Source: Siphonodentalium dalli
Lineage: Eukaryota > Mollusca > Scaphopoda > Gadilida > Siphonodentaliidae
Assembly: GCA_032622095.1 (NCBI GenBank)
Contig: CP136063.1
Location: forward strand, 210,598,355-210,662,354
Direction of reading: 5' to 3'
Length of the DNA: 64,000 bases
Shown: piece after piece, positions 1 to 11,699 of the stretch
Layout of the letters: the number at the start of each line of letters is the position of its first letter
How positions within the stretch are numbered: the stretch's first letter is position 1
Position numbers and translations under genes: made by a program
The notes under the pieces: generated by a model
Databases searched by the model: none
Told to the model about the DNA's origin: nothing
The model's input: the letters and a program-made list of their open reading frames with translations, nothing else

Positions 1-679
1 ATGATGACATTCCTCGATATGTTTGCGGGGCAAATGTGAGTTGCCATTTGCGGAATACTACAATATTAATTGAATAAATATAATAATACTGCTAGCAATG
101 TCATTGTTACTGTGCTTTTTGAGTCGAGTATAACAGCTGTGCATTTTATTCGGGGTTATTTTGTGTTATTTTGCCTAAATAGTGTCAGCATGATTATTAA
201 TTTTGGAGAAAATTCCACCACAACTATTAGGCACCTGAGAGTATAGTTGAATTCAATTACTATAGTTGAATACAACCACAACAGTAGTCAAAATATAAAT
301 GCTAGTTGAGCAGTTCTCCAAACTATAATTTGTTTGTGGTGTGTCTAATCTAGTAACTAAAATAACGTTCGTTTTAATATATTCCCCACAATTATACCGA
401 AAATGGATGCATATATCACTTTAGTATGCCGCAATACATATTTCCCAGTATTTTACACCGAACACGCATATGTTCGTATTATATGTGCAAAATAATATAA
501 ATAAACATAAAAAATACTATGTGCAATATGGATTCTTTTAAGAGATTGATTGTGTCGTTTTAATATTGTCGCAATGATATCAAGATTACTTTTGATAGAT
601 GGCAAACTAAAAAAAATCATCTGGCAATCTACGGTTTCTAATCGTTCTATTTTTGATAAATGTAATTGAACTGGAATCT
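1..679. other. AT-rich stretch with no recognisable feature
   Basis: No long open frame, no repeat shared with the rest of the window and no RNA-gene signal could be seen here. It is ordinary AT-rich non-coding sequence flanking the left edge of the Helitron array. Confidence 0.6.
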
Positions 680-2421
680 TCTATATATATAAAACCCGTC
701 GTCTGTGTGTGTGTGTATCTGTCTGTGTGTGTATAACTCGGTCACGCTTTTGACGCGGTTATAACTTTTTAACCATGCGTCCAATGTGGCCCAAATTTGT
801 ACCACGGCCTACTGTGTGTCATAAAAGGTGACTCACCAAATTTCACGACGATCGGTCAAAGCAAACCTGAGATCTAAGATGATCTAACATGCTCCCCAAA
901 TACAGCATTTGCACTCAAGTAGACACTATTTCTTATGACGTTAGTCGACATGACGTCAATGACGTCGAACGCAAACCAACACTTGCTTGGCTATTGTAGG
1001 CGAAACTTCCATGCGCTCTACCAAAGCGTTGTTGGAAATTAATGTGTCAGTTCAGGTTCAGTGTGAATTTGGGTAACGAATGTTGATTTTGTCGCGGAAG
1101 TGCATGTATAGTGGGGTGTAGAGTCAAGACTCGAACGTTCTACCGTCGTTGGGAATGGGTGGGTGTAGTGGGGATCCAGGTGGGGTGCAGAGTCAAGACT
1201 CGAACGTTCGTCGTTGGGCATGGGTTCTAATATGGTATTTTGATTCTATTTTAATTCGCCAGTTGGGTTTGAACATAAGTAAATAATGCTGTCTTTGATA
1301 CGAAAGTTGTGCATTGAGTGTGGTATCGAAGGAGTACCGGTATACACGGAAGATGGCGAATGGACAGTCTGACCTCTCGCCAGTGGGATCCAGTGGGTAC
1401 CGTGAACTCGCCAAACCGATGCTAATTAATGTTCTTTTAATCTTTCGGTTGAGTGCAAATCTGATAAAAGAATAAATGTTAAAAAGATCACAATGTGCGC
1501 GAAGCGCACGCAGTTTAAATTCATGTAATGTGCGCGAAGCTCACTAAGGTGCTGCAGGCCCCCCGCTAAATAAAGGTTCCGAATAGAGCCTGCTTCAGTT
1601 AGTAGGCCCTATAGATAAAGTAAAATATCTTGATTGTTGCGTTCCATATGTGCCTGCATATATAGCCTACGTGGGTTGGGGAGATGATTGTGGGGGCAGA
1701 CATATAGTTTTATTGAAATAAAGTGTTCATACAAATGGGCCGCGCGGTGCAGGGCGTGTGATCATTATAGGCTGCATGCTGAACACAGCTTCCAAAGGGA
1801 GTCCGTTTAAAATGTGCCGCAAGCTCCCTATATATATGTGCACGAAGATTACGCAGTTTAAGATCACATAATGTGCACGATGCGCAGAAAGGGGCTGTAG
1901 ACCCTCCACCGCTAAATAAAATCTCTCGAATTGAGCCTGTTTCAGTATAGATAAAGTACAATATTTTGATTGTTGCGTTCCATATGTGCATGCATATACA
2001 TGGGTTGGGGAGATGGGGTGGGGGTAAAACATACACTTTTATTGAAAAGTGTTCATACAAATGGACCGCACAGTGCAGGCGTGTGACAATTAGGCGGCAT
2101 GCGGAATACATGCAGGTTCCAAAGTGGGTCCGTTCAAAATGTGCAACAAGCTCCCGAATGAAGGCTCCTGAATTGAGTATGTTTCAGTCGGTGCATAGTA
2201 GTATTTAAATAATATACTGATTTTGATTCGTTCAATATGTGCATGCGCATATATGTAGACTGGGTGCGTAGAAATACAATTTTAGTTAATAAAGTGTTCC
2301 AACGTGCATCCAGTAACAAAAAAAGAGAAGCATAACCATTCCATGTGTCCATGAAAGCGGACACTAGAAAATAACGAAGCACATTTATATACCCGTCATT
2401 TTGTGACGGGCAATCCCCTAG
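680..2421 (+). mobile_element. Helitron-type unit 1
   Basis: The 5' end is TCTATATATATAAAACCC at 680. An A|TC start at 677 is also possible and would suit the usual A/T insertion site better. The 3' hairpin is at 2392-2410 and CTAG at 2418-2421. The body has a duplicated block with GAACGTTC at its end (about 1100-1210), a coding-like block near 1290-1420 that is out of frame after a 2-base deletion relative to unit 3, and three diverged subrepeats with cores near 1575, 1930 and 2168. Confidence 0.8.
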
Positions 2422-2539
2422 TCTATATATATAAAAACCCGTCGTCTGTGTGTGTGTGTGTATCTGTCAGAAGAATAGGAGGCTCGTTGCCTTCACATCT
2501 AAAAATAGAATCTTTGGGGTCTAAAATTGGTTGTACTAA

Positions 2540-2730
2540 AATATTCCCAAAATATCAAAACCCAAAAATTATTTTTCCAAAAAAAAAAAATTCAAAACTT
2601 CCAAAAATTATTTTTTCCAAAAAATTTCAAAATCCCAAAACTTCCAAAAAATTTTAAAACCCCAAAATTTCAAAAGAAAAAATTTCAAAACCCTCAAAAT
2701 TATTTCTCCAAAAAAAGTTTAAATAAAAAA
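2540..2730. repeat. Degenerate A-rich minisatellite
   Basis: Irregular repeats of the type CCAAAAATTATTTTTCC and TTCAAAACTTCCAAAA follow one another for nearly 200 bases inside the foreign part of Helitron unit 2. Open frames here simply read low-complexity Lys/Asn/Phe-rich sequence. Confidence 0.7.
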
Positions 2731-3483
2731 TTTATAACGAGTTTTCGGTTTCTGATAATCTCGATATTAAAAAAAATGTCGAATGTTAAATTATTTGCGC
2801 GTAATATCTTTCGTTATTTTTTTTGTTCAACCAATGTTTCAATGTATTTATTAATCGATGTTTAGAAATAGCTTTATTGGACATTGTGACCATCGATATG
2901 AATGCATACATTCCAGTGTTTTATCGGACGCAGTTCATATAATTGTCATACCTGAAAATAGACACCATTACTTTTACATAAATAATAAAGAGCGTTTATT
3001 CTTTACACTCTCTCTATCCCATATGACAGGTGTGTATTATCGTGAATTATTGGAAGTATTGAGATGTACTATGTTGAATCACTAACGGTCGAAAATTGTA
3101 ATGTGAAATTACCAACCCTCCAGAATGAATTGTCATATTCGCTGTACACGCAATCACACACGCGACATTGGTGGTAACAATGTGTCTTTCACACCTTTGC
3201 TTTACCAAATGAATTATATTATTTCCCCGTTCACAGTTATATGCTATTCAGAAAACATATCGATTTAATGTCTGAACAAACGGGTTAGTATCAATTAAGG
3301 TTGATAAACTGTGTCATTCACACGATAATTAGTTAGCCAAAACATGCATACGTCCAGGACACTCAATTATAGAAATTGCTTTGATGACATTGTTATAACA
3401 ACATTACGTAATAACCACTTATCACTCCAGTCACACTTACGCTCATTTTGTATACCAAAAATTTCAATAGAATGAAGATGACG

Positions 3484-3720
3484 AAAAGTTACCTATAATT
3501 CTGCTGTGGTTAAGCCACAACAACAACAACAACAACACCAACAACAACAACAACAACAACAACAACAGTCACCAAGCGACATAACATCCTGCTTTGATGA
3601 TCCAATGGCCAATGTCCATGAAGATTTTATTTCCGATGCAAGTCATATTTCCGACTAACTCCTGAAAAGTTACCTATAATTCTGCTGTGGTTAAGCAGTC
3701 CATTATTTAGGGCATACCTG
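3484..3720. repeat. CAA microsatellite between two copies of a MITE arm
   Basis: A (CAA)n tract of about 47 bases at 3521-3567 is flanked by the same arm, AAAAGTTACCTATAATTCTG, at about 3485 and 3664. The arm continues into GCTGTGGTTAAG and belongs to the Tc1/mariner-type hairpin MITE found elsewhere in this window. The right end, near 3700-3720, is a decayed version of the MITE terminus. Confidence 0.65.
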
Positions 3721-4357
3721 TATGTAGGCCTACCAGTGGATGAATAGTCTGCCGGAGAAGTACTGTGTAGACAGGTCTTGTCGGTAAGAGAGTCAGACGA
3801 GAAGTGGAGGCTCGGCTATTAAAACATAGTAATGCGATAGCGAACATCAAACGAGTCTACGCACGCATATCTGTCAAAGGATACAATGGCAGTCATTGGT
3901 CAATTTATCCCCGGTGTCAGCTCAGTACCCAATCGGGACGAAGCCGAAGGTCAACTCATTTTTTTTTGCTCATTATAGTACGTCACTTGGACATTTTATC
4001 AGTTTATCACGTGATCACTAAATGTGGCAATCGGGTATCCACCGATGCCTGCAATTTATTATTTATAATAATTGGACTCATTGATCTCACGTAAATAATA
4101 CTCTTAGTTGTTCCAATAAAATAGTTATCAAATTCGATCACCAATAGATTTGACTGTGGAATATAATGACCTTTAACTTATTTATCGATCTATGTTAGAA
4201 CATGGTCTTAACAAAAAACTTGACCATAACAAAAATTACCTTACATTTATGCATGAATCTAATTAGACCATACGTAAATATTGTCAGCTTATCGTCTGAT
4301 GAGCAAATCCGATGTTTATCAAAAATAGTACAACTTCCAGTTGGTAATTACTCTTAC

Positions 4358-4942
4358 GAATGAAGAGCGTTGAACATATACGAAATTACTACACGAATGA
4401 ACTGAAATTTATATTTTCACATCTTACCAACAACAGATACAGACATAGTCATAGTGTTATACTATCTTACATGTACCCATGCTATGACATCATTCGAAGG
4501 GGCAATACACTCAAGGAGTTAAAGTGACACGAAACAAGGGACGTGATGTAATATTGGTGTTTGAATCTTAAAGGAACACAAGACACTCTAAAGGGACATT
4601 CATTATGAATGAATGTTAACAATACAAGCGCACGAATGAAGAGCGTTGAACATATACAAAATTACTACACGAATGAATTGAACCTTGAAATTTATATTTC
4701 ACATCTTACCAACAACAGCTACAGGCATTATCATAGGGTTATACTGTCTTGCATATACACACGCTATGACATCATTAAAGGCGGACAATCCACTCACGGT
4801 GTGACAACAGATACAGACATAGGCATAGTGTTATACAGTCTTCTATGTACCAATGCTATGACATAATTAAAGGGGGGATAATACACGCACGGTGTGGAAT
4901 GTTAAAGTGACACGCGGTAAGGGACGTGATGTAATATTGGTG
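4358..4942. repeat. Diverged tandem duplication, period about 270 bp
   Basis: The block starting ACGAATGAAGAGCGTTGAAC and ending GGGACGTGATGTAATATTGG occurs at 4358-4560 and again at 4632-4942. The second copy has an extra internal duplication around GATACAGACATAGGCATAGT. It lies inside the foreign part of Helitron unit 2. Confidence 0.75.
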
Positions 4943-5010
4943 AAACCCCCTCCCCACTTATAGATATATAACGAAGACGAGAATAACATGTTGATGAAGT
5001 TTATTGAAAT

Positions 5011-5282
5011 TTAATCATTGTCTGAATCTTCGACCGTTAGATTTACTTCTAAGAGTTTCTTGAATTTTCTCATCGCTTCATCTGCAGCCCATTCATTATT
5101 ATATCCGTGTTTGGTCAGTTTGACCATTTTCTTCATGATCATGGTATGTATGCGTGATGTTTTCAATCGATACTGGTATTCTATTAATCGTCTATAACTT
5201 TTGAGAAACAGAGCAAACTCTGTGTCGATGGTATCCTCTTTTCCCGACATGCTCTCATCTCCCGAAATGCTCTCTTGATCAT
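5011..5282 (-). pseudogene. Captured C-terminal fragment of an unrecognised gene
   Basis: The minus-strand frame reads about 90 residues of non-repetitive, protein-like sequence. It has a Ser/Glu/Asp-rich start, then a basic, probably helical middle (motifs FALFLKSYRRLIEY and KKMVKLTKHG), then an acidic end, LTVEDSDND. The stop is followed within six bases by AATAAA (minus strand, 5005-5000), a plausible authentic gene end. Upstream of 5282 the frame runs into common Helitron repeat sequence, so the 5' part is missing. I do not recognise the family. The very short spacing between stop and poly(A) signal is seen in compact viral or transposon genes but also in host genes. It sits inside Helitron unit 2 and is best read as a captured fragment. 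Confidence 0.45.
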
Positions 5283-5930
5283 TAGGCTGCATGCTGAATA
5301 CAGGTTCCAAATGGGGTCCGTTTAAAATGTGCTGCAAGATCCCTATATGTGCACGAAGCTCACGCAGTTCAAGATCATATATAATGTGCGTGATGCGCAG
5401 AAAGGGGCTGTAGACCCCTTCCCGCTGAATAAAGTCTCCCGAATTGAGCCTGTTTCAGTATAGATAAAGTACAATATGTTGATTGTTGCGTTCCATATGT
5501 GCATGCATATACATGGGTTGGGGAGTTGGGGGTGGGGGTAAAAAATACAATTTTATTGAAAAGTGTTCATACAAATGGACCGCACAGTGCAGGCGTGTGA
5601 TAATTAGGCGGCATGCGGAATACAGGTTCCAAAGTGGGTCCGTTCAAAATGTGCAACAAGCTCCCGAATGAAGGCTCCTGAATTGAGTATGTTTCAGTTG
5701 GTGCATAGTAGTATTTAAATAATATACTGATTTTGTTTCGTTCAATATGTGCATGCGCATATGTAGACTGGGTATGTAGAAATACAGTTTTAGTGAAATA
5801 AAGTGTTCCAATGCGCATCCAGTAACAAAAAAAGAGAAGCATGACCATTCCATGTGTCCATGAAAGCGGACACTAGAAAATGACAAAGCACATTTATATA
5901 CCCGTCATTTTGTGACGGGCAACCCCCTAG

Positions 5931-8082
5931 TCTATATATATAAAACCCGTCGTCTGTGTGTGTGTGTATCTGTCTGTGTGTGTGTGTATAACTCGGTCAC
6001 GCTTTTGGCGCGTTTATAACTTTTCTACCGTGCGTCCAATGTGGCCCAAATTTGTACCACGACCTATAGTGTGTCATAAAAGGTGACTCACCAAATTTCA
6101 CGCCGATTGGTCAAAGCAAACCTGAGATATAACATGGTCCCCAAATGCAGCATTTGCACTCAAGTAGACACTATTTCTTATGACGTTTGTCGAAATGACG
6201 TCATTGACGTCGAACGCAAACCAACACTTGCTTTGCTATTGTAGAAGAAACACCCAGCGCTCTACCAAATCGTTGTTGGACATAGGTGCTAAATTAATGT
6301 GTCAGTTCAGGTTCAGTGTGAATTTAGGTAACGAATGTTGATTTTGTTGCGGAAGTGCATGTATAGTGGGGTGTAGAGTCAAGATTCGAACGTTCTACCG
6401 TCGTTGGGAATGGGTGGGTGTATAGTGGGGTGCAGAGTCAAGACGCGAACGTTCGTCGTTGGGAATTGGTGCTAATATGGTATATTTTAATTTGCCAGTT
6501 GGGTTTGAACATAAGTAAAGAAAGCTGTCTTTGATACGAAAGTTGTGCATTGAGTGTGGAATCGACGGAGTACCGGTATACACGGAAGATGGCGAATGGA
6601 CACAGTCTGACCTCCCGCCAGTGGGTACCGTGAACTCAGTAAATTCGCCGGAACTCAGTTGGAAAAAGCACATTCCCGGGACAGGCATAATAATAGGGCC
6701 TATACAGTGTAAACACTATACTGCCGACGCTAATTAATGCTCTTTTAATCTTTCGGTTGAGTGCAAATCTGATACAAGAATAAATGTTTAAAAGATCACA
6801 ATGCGCAAAGCGCACGCAGTAAATTCATATAATGTGCGCGAAGCTCACAAAGGGGCTGCAGGCCCCCCCCCCCCCCCTGCTAAATAAAGGTTCCGAATTG
6901 AGCCTGTTTCAGTTAGTATAGATTAAGTAAAATATCTTGATTGTTGCGTTCCATATGCGCGCGTGCATGCATATACGTGGGTTAGGGAGATGGTGGTGGG
7001 GGCAAAAATACAGTTTTATTGAAATAAAGTGTTCATACAAATGGGCCACGCCTAATAATAGGGCCTACAGTGTAAACACTATACTGCCGACGCTAATTAA
7101 TGCTCTTTTAATCTTTCGGTTGAGTGCAAATCTGATACAAGAATAAATGTTTAAAAGATCACAATGCGCAAAGCGCACGCAGTTTAAATTCATATAATGT
7201 GCGCGAAGCTCACAAAGGGGCTGCAGGCCCCTCCCCTGCTAAATAAAGGTTCCGAATTGAGCCTGTTTCAGTTAGTACCGGTATACCGGTATAGATTAAG
7301 TAAAATATCTTGATTGTTGCGTTCCATATGCGTGCATGCATATACGTGGGTTAGGGAGATGATGGTGGGGGCAAAAATACAGTTTTATTGAAATAAAGTG
7401 TTCATACAAATGGGCCACGCAGTGCAGGGCGTGTGATCAATAGGCTACATGTTGAATAAAGGGTCCGTTTAAAATGTGCTGCAAGCCCCCTATATGTGCG
7501 CGAAGCTCACGCAGTTTAAGATCATATAATGTGCGCGAAGCGCAGAAAGGGGTTGTAGGCCCCTCCCCCTCTAAATAAAGATTCCGAATTGAGCCTGTTT
7601 CAGTTAGTATAGATAAAGTAAAATATTTTGATTGTTGCGTTCCATATGTGCATGCATATACATGGTTGGGGAGATGGGGGTGGGGGTAAAAATACAGTTT
7701 TATTGCAATAAAGTGTTCATACAAACGGGCCGCGTAGTGCAGGCGTGTGACCATTAGGCGACATGCATGCTGAATACAGGTTCCAAAGGGGGTCCGTTCA
7801 AAATGTGCAGCAAGCTCCCGAATGTAGGCTCCTGAATTGAGTATGTTTCAGTTGGTGCATAGTATTTAAATAATATACTGATTTTGTTTCGTTCAATATG
7901 TGCATGCGCACATGTGTGGACTGGGTGTGTAGAAATACAGTTTTAGTGAAATCAAGTGTTCCAACGCGTATTCAGTAACAAAAAGGAGAAGCATGACCAT
8001 TCCATGTGTCCATGAACGCGGACACTAGAAAATAACAAAGAAAATTTATATACCCGTCATTTTGTGACGGGCAACCCCCTAG
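5931..8082 (+). mobile_element. Helitron-type unit 3
   Basis: It has the standard 5' end at 5931 and CTAG at 8079-8082. It is longer than units 4-6 because a block starting CCTAATAATAGGGCCTACAG appears twice (from about 6686 and about 7050). This gives four subrepeat cores (about 6887, 7245, 7580, 7828) instead of three. A C-rich run of about 14 lies near 6867. A coding-like block at about 6531-6737 stays open. Confidence 0.8.
6531..6737 (+). other. Coding-like block conserved within Helitron units
   Basis: A 68-codon frame with motifs KLCIECG, PVYTEDGEWT and ELSWKKHIPGTG is open here and again in unit 5 (10435-10623). The same DNA is out of frame in units 1, 4 and 6 because of small indels. 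It could be a captured exon fragment. I recognise no family, and the mixed frame conservation argues against present function. Confidence 0.3.
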
Positions 8083-9818
8083 TCTATATATATAAAACCC
8101 GTCGTCTGTGTGTGTGTGTGTGTATCTGTGTGTCTGTGTGTGTGTATAACTCGGTCACGCTTCTGGCGCGTTTATAACCTTTCAACCATGCGTCCAATCT
8201 GGCCCAAATTATTACCCCGACCTATAGTGTGTCATAAAAGGCGACTCACCAAATTTCACGCCGATTGGTTAAAGCAAACCTGAGATCTAACATGCTCCCC
8301 AAATGCAGCATTTGCACTCAAGTAGACACTATTTCTTATGACGTTTGTCGAAATGACGTCATTGACGTCGAACGCAAACCAACACTTGCTTGCTATTGTA
8401 GGCGAAACTTCCATGCGCTCTACCAAATCGTTGTTGGAAATTAATGTGTCAGTTCAGGTTCAGTGTGAATTTAGGTAACGAATGTTGATTTTGTCGCGGA
8501 AGTGCATGTATAGTGGGGTGTAGAGTCAAGACTTGAACGTTCTACCGTCGTTGGGAATGGGTGGATGTAGTGGTGTGCAGATCCAAGACTCGAACGTTCG
8601 TCGTTGGGAATGGGTGCTAATATGCTATTTTAATTTGCCAGTTGGGTTTGAACATAAGTAAAGAATGCTGTCTTTGATACGAAAGTTGTGCATTGAGTGT
8701 GAAATCGAAGGAGTACCGGTATACATGTGGGTAGGCGGTACCCAGTGGGTAACGTGAACTCAGTAAATTCGCCGGAACTCAGTTGGAAAAAGCACATTCC
8801 AGGGACAGGCCTAATAATAGGGCCTACAGTGTAAACAATACTGCCGACGCTAATTAATGCTCTGTTAATCTTTCGGTTGAGTGCAAATCTGATACAAGAA
8901 TAAATGTTTAAAAGATCACAATGCGCGAAGCGCACGCAGTTTAAATTCATATAATGTGCGCGAAGCTCACAAAGGGGCTGCAGGCCCCTCCCCCGCTAAA
9001 TAAAGGTTCCGAATTGAGCCTGTTTCATGCAGTTAGTATAGATTAAGTACAATATCTTGATTGTTGCGTTCCATATATGTGCATGCATATACGTGGGTTG
9101 GGGAGATGATGGTGGGGGCAAAAATACAGTTTTATTGAAATAAAGTGTTCATACAAATGGGCCACGCAGTGCAGGGCGTGTGATCAATATGCTGCATGTT
9201 GAATACAGGGTCCGTTTAAAATGTGCTGCAAGCTCCCTATATATGTGCGCGAAGTTCACGCAGTTTAAGATAATATAATGTGCGCGAAGCGCAGAAAGGG
9301 GCTGTACATAGCCCCCCCCCTCTAAATAAAGATTCCGAATTGAGCCTGTTTCAGTTAGTATAGATAAAGTAAAAAATATTTTGATTGTTGCGTTCCATAT
9401 GTGCATGCATATACATAGGTCGGGGAGATGGGGGTGGGGGTAAAAATACAGTTTTATTGAAATAAAGTGTTCATACAAACGGGCCGCGCAGTGCAGGCGT
9501 GTGATCATTAGGCGGCATGCTGAATACAGGTTCCAAAGGGGGTCCGTTCAAAATGTGCAGCAAGCTCCCGAATGTAGGCTCCTGAATTGAGTATGTTTCA
9601 CTTGGTGCATAGTATTTAAATAATATACTGATTTTGTTTCGTTGCGCATATGTGGACTGGGTGTGTAGACATACAGTTTTAGTGAAATAAAGTGTTCCAA
9701 CGCGCATCCAGTAACAAAAAGGAGAAGCATGACCATTCCATGTGTCCATGAACGCGGACACTAGAAAATAACAAAGAAAATTTATATACCCGTCATTTTG
9801 TGACGGGCAACCCCCTAG
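8083..9818 (+). mobile_element. Helitron-type unit 4
   Basis: Standard 5' TC end at 8083, 3' hairpin, and CTAG at 9815-9818. Subrepeat cores lie near 9005, 9330 and 9578. The coding-like block near 8660-8770 has a deletion after PVY and is closed. Confidence 0.8.
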
Positions 9819-11599
9819 TCTATATATATAAAACCCGTCGTCTGTGTGTGTGTGTGTGTGTGTGTATCTGTGTATCTGTGTGTGTGTGTGTGTATATAAC
9901 TCGGTCACGCTTTTGGCGCGTTTATAACTTTTTAACCATGCGTCCAATGTGACCCAAATTTGTACCACTGCCTATAGTGTGTCATAAAAGGTGACTCACC
10001 AAATTTCACGCCGATTGGTCTGAGCAAACCTGAGATCTAACATGGTCCCCAAATGCGGTATCTGCACTCAAGTAGACACTATTTCTTATGACGTTTCTCC
10101 AAATGACGTCATTGACGTCGAACGCAAACCAACACTTGCTTTGCTATTGTAGGCGAAACTTCCATGCGCTCAACCAAAGAGTTGTTGGAAATAAGCGCTA
10201 ATTGTATGTGTCAGTTCAGGTACATTGTGAATTTAGATAACGAATGTTGATTTTGTTGCGGAACTGCATGTATAGTGGGGTGTAGTCAAGACTCGAACGT
10301 TCTACCGTCGTTGGGAATGGGTGGATGTAGTGGGGTCAAGACTCGAACGTTCGTCGTTGGGCATGGGTACTAATTCTAATATGGTATTTTGATTCTATTT
10401 TAATTTGCCAGTTGGGTTTGAACATAAGTAAATAATGCTGTCTTTGATACGAAAGTTGTGTATTGAGTGTGGTATCGAAGGAGTACCGGTATACACGGAA
10501 GATGGCGAATGGACACGGTCTGACCTCCCGTCAGTGTGTAACGTGAACTCAGTAAATTCGCCGGAACTCAGTTGGAAAAAGCACATTCCCGGGACAGGCC
10601 CAATAATAGGGCCTACAGGGTAAACAATACTGCCGACGCTAATTAATGCTCTTTTAATCTTTCGGTTGAGTGCAAATCTGATACAAGAATAAATGGTTAA
10701 AAGATCACAATGCGCGAGGCGCACGCAGTTTAAATTCATATAATGTGCGCGAAGCTCACAAAGGGGCTGCAGGCCCCTCCCCCGCTAAATAAAGGTTCCG
10801 AATTGAGCATGTTTCAGTTAGTATAGATTAAGTAAAATATCTTGTTTGTTGCGTTCCATATATGTGCATGCATATACGTAGGTTGGGTAGATGATGGTGG
10901 GGGCAAAAATACAGTTTTATTGAAATAAAGTGTTCATACAAATGGGCCACGCAGTGCAGGGCGTGTGATCAATAGGCTGCATGTTGAATACAGGGTCCGT
11001 TTAAAATGTGCTGCAAGCTCCCTATATATGTGCGCGAAGCTCACGCAGTTTAATATCATATAATGTGCGCGAAGCGCAGAAAGGGGCTGTAGGCCCACCC
11101 CCTATAAGTAAAGATTCCGAATTGAGGCTGTTTCAGTTAGTATAGATAAAGTAAAATATTTTGATTGTTGCGTTCCATATGTGCATGCATATACATGGGT
11201 TGGGGGTAAAAATACAGTTTTATTGAAATAAAGTGTTCATACAAACGGGCCGCGCAGTGCAGGCGTGTGATCATTAGGCGGCATGCTGAATACAGGTTCC
11301 AAAGGGGGGTCCGTTCAAAATGTGCCACAAGCTGCCGAATGTAGGCTCCTGAATTGAGTATGTTTCAGTTGGTGCATAGTATTTAAATAATATACTGATT
11401 TTGTTTCGTTCAATATGTGCATGCGCACATGTGTGGACTGGGTGTGTAGAAATACAGTTTTAGTGAAATCAAGTGTTCCAACGCGTATTCAGTAACAAAA
11501 AGGAGAAGCATGACCATTCCATGTGTCCATGAACGCGGACACTAGAAAATAACAAAGAAAATTTATATACCCGTCATTTTGTGACGGGCAACCCCCTAG
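9819..11599 (+). mobile_element. Helitron-type unit 5
   Basis: Standard 5' TC end at 9819 and CTAG at 11596-11599. Subrepeat cores lie near 10797, 11117 and 11349. The coding-like block at 10435-10623 is open for 62 codons (motifs KLCIECG and WKKHIPGTG). Confidence 0.8.
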
Positions 11600-11654
11600 T
11601 CTATATATATAAAAACCCGTCGTCTGTGTGTGTGTGTATCTGTGTATCTGTGTG

Positions 11655-11699
<45 letters not shown>

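Larger units (their letters stand above)
2422..5930 (+). mobile_element. Helitron-type unit 2, carrying about 2.8 kb of foreign sequence
   Basis: Its first 50 bases and last 650 bases (about 5280-5930) match the sister units. The middle, about 2470-5280, does not. That middle holds an A-rich minisatellite, a CAA microsatellite, fragments of a Tc1/mariner-type MITE, a tandem duplication and a gene 3' end on the minus strand. This is the expected look of a Helitron that has captured flanking sequence; later insertion into an ordinary unit is the alternative. It is 3509 bp against 1.6-2.2 kb for its neighbours. Confidence 0.75.

Noticed and set aside
9471-9968. 165-codon minus-strand frame across the Helitron 4/5 junction
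   Set aside because: It reads through the TG microsatellite and both element ends, giving His/Thr tandem repeats. It is a repeat translation.
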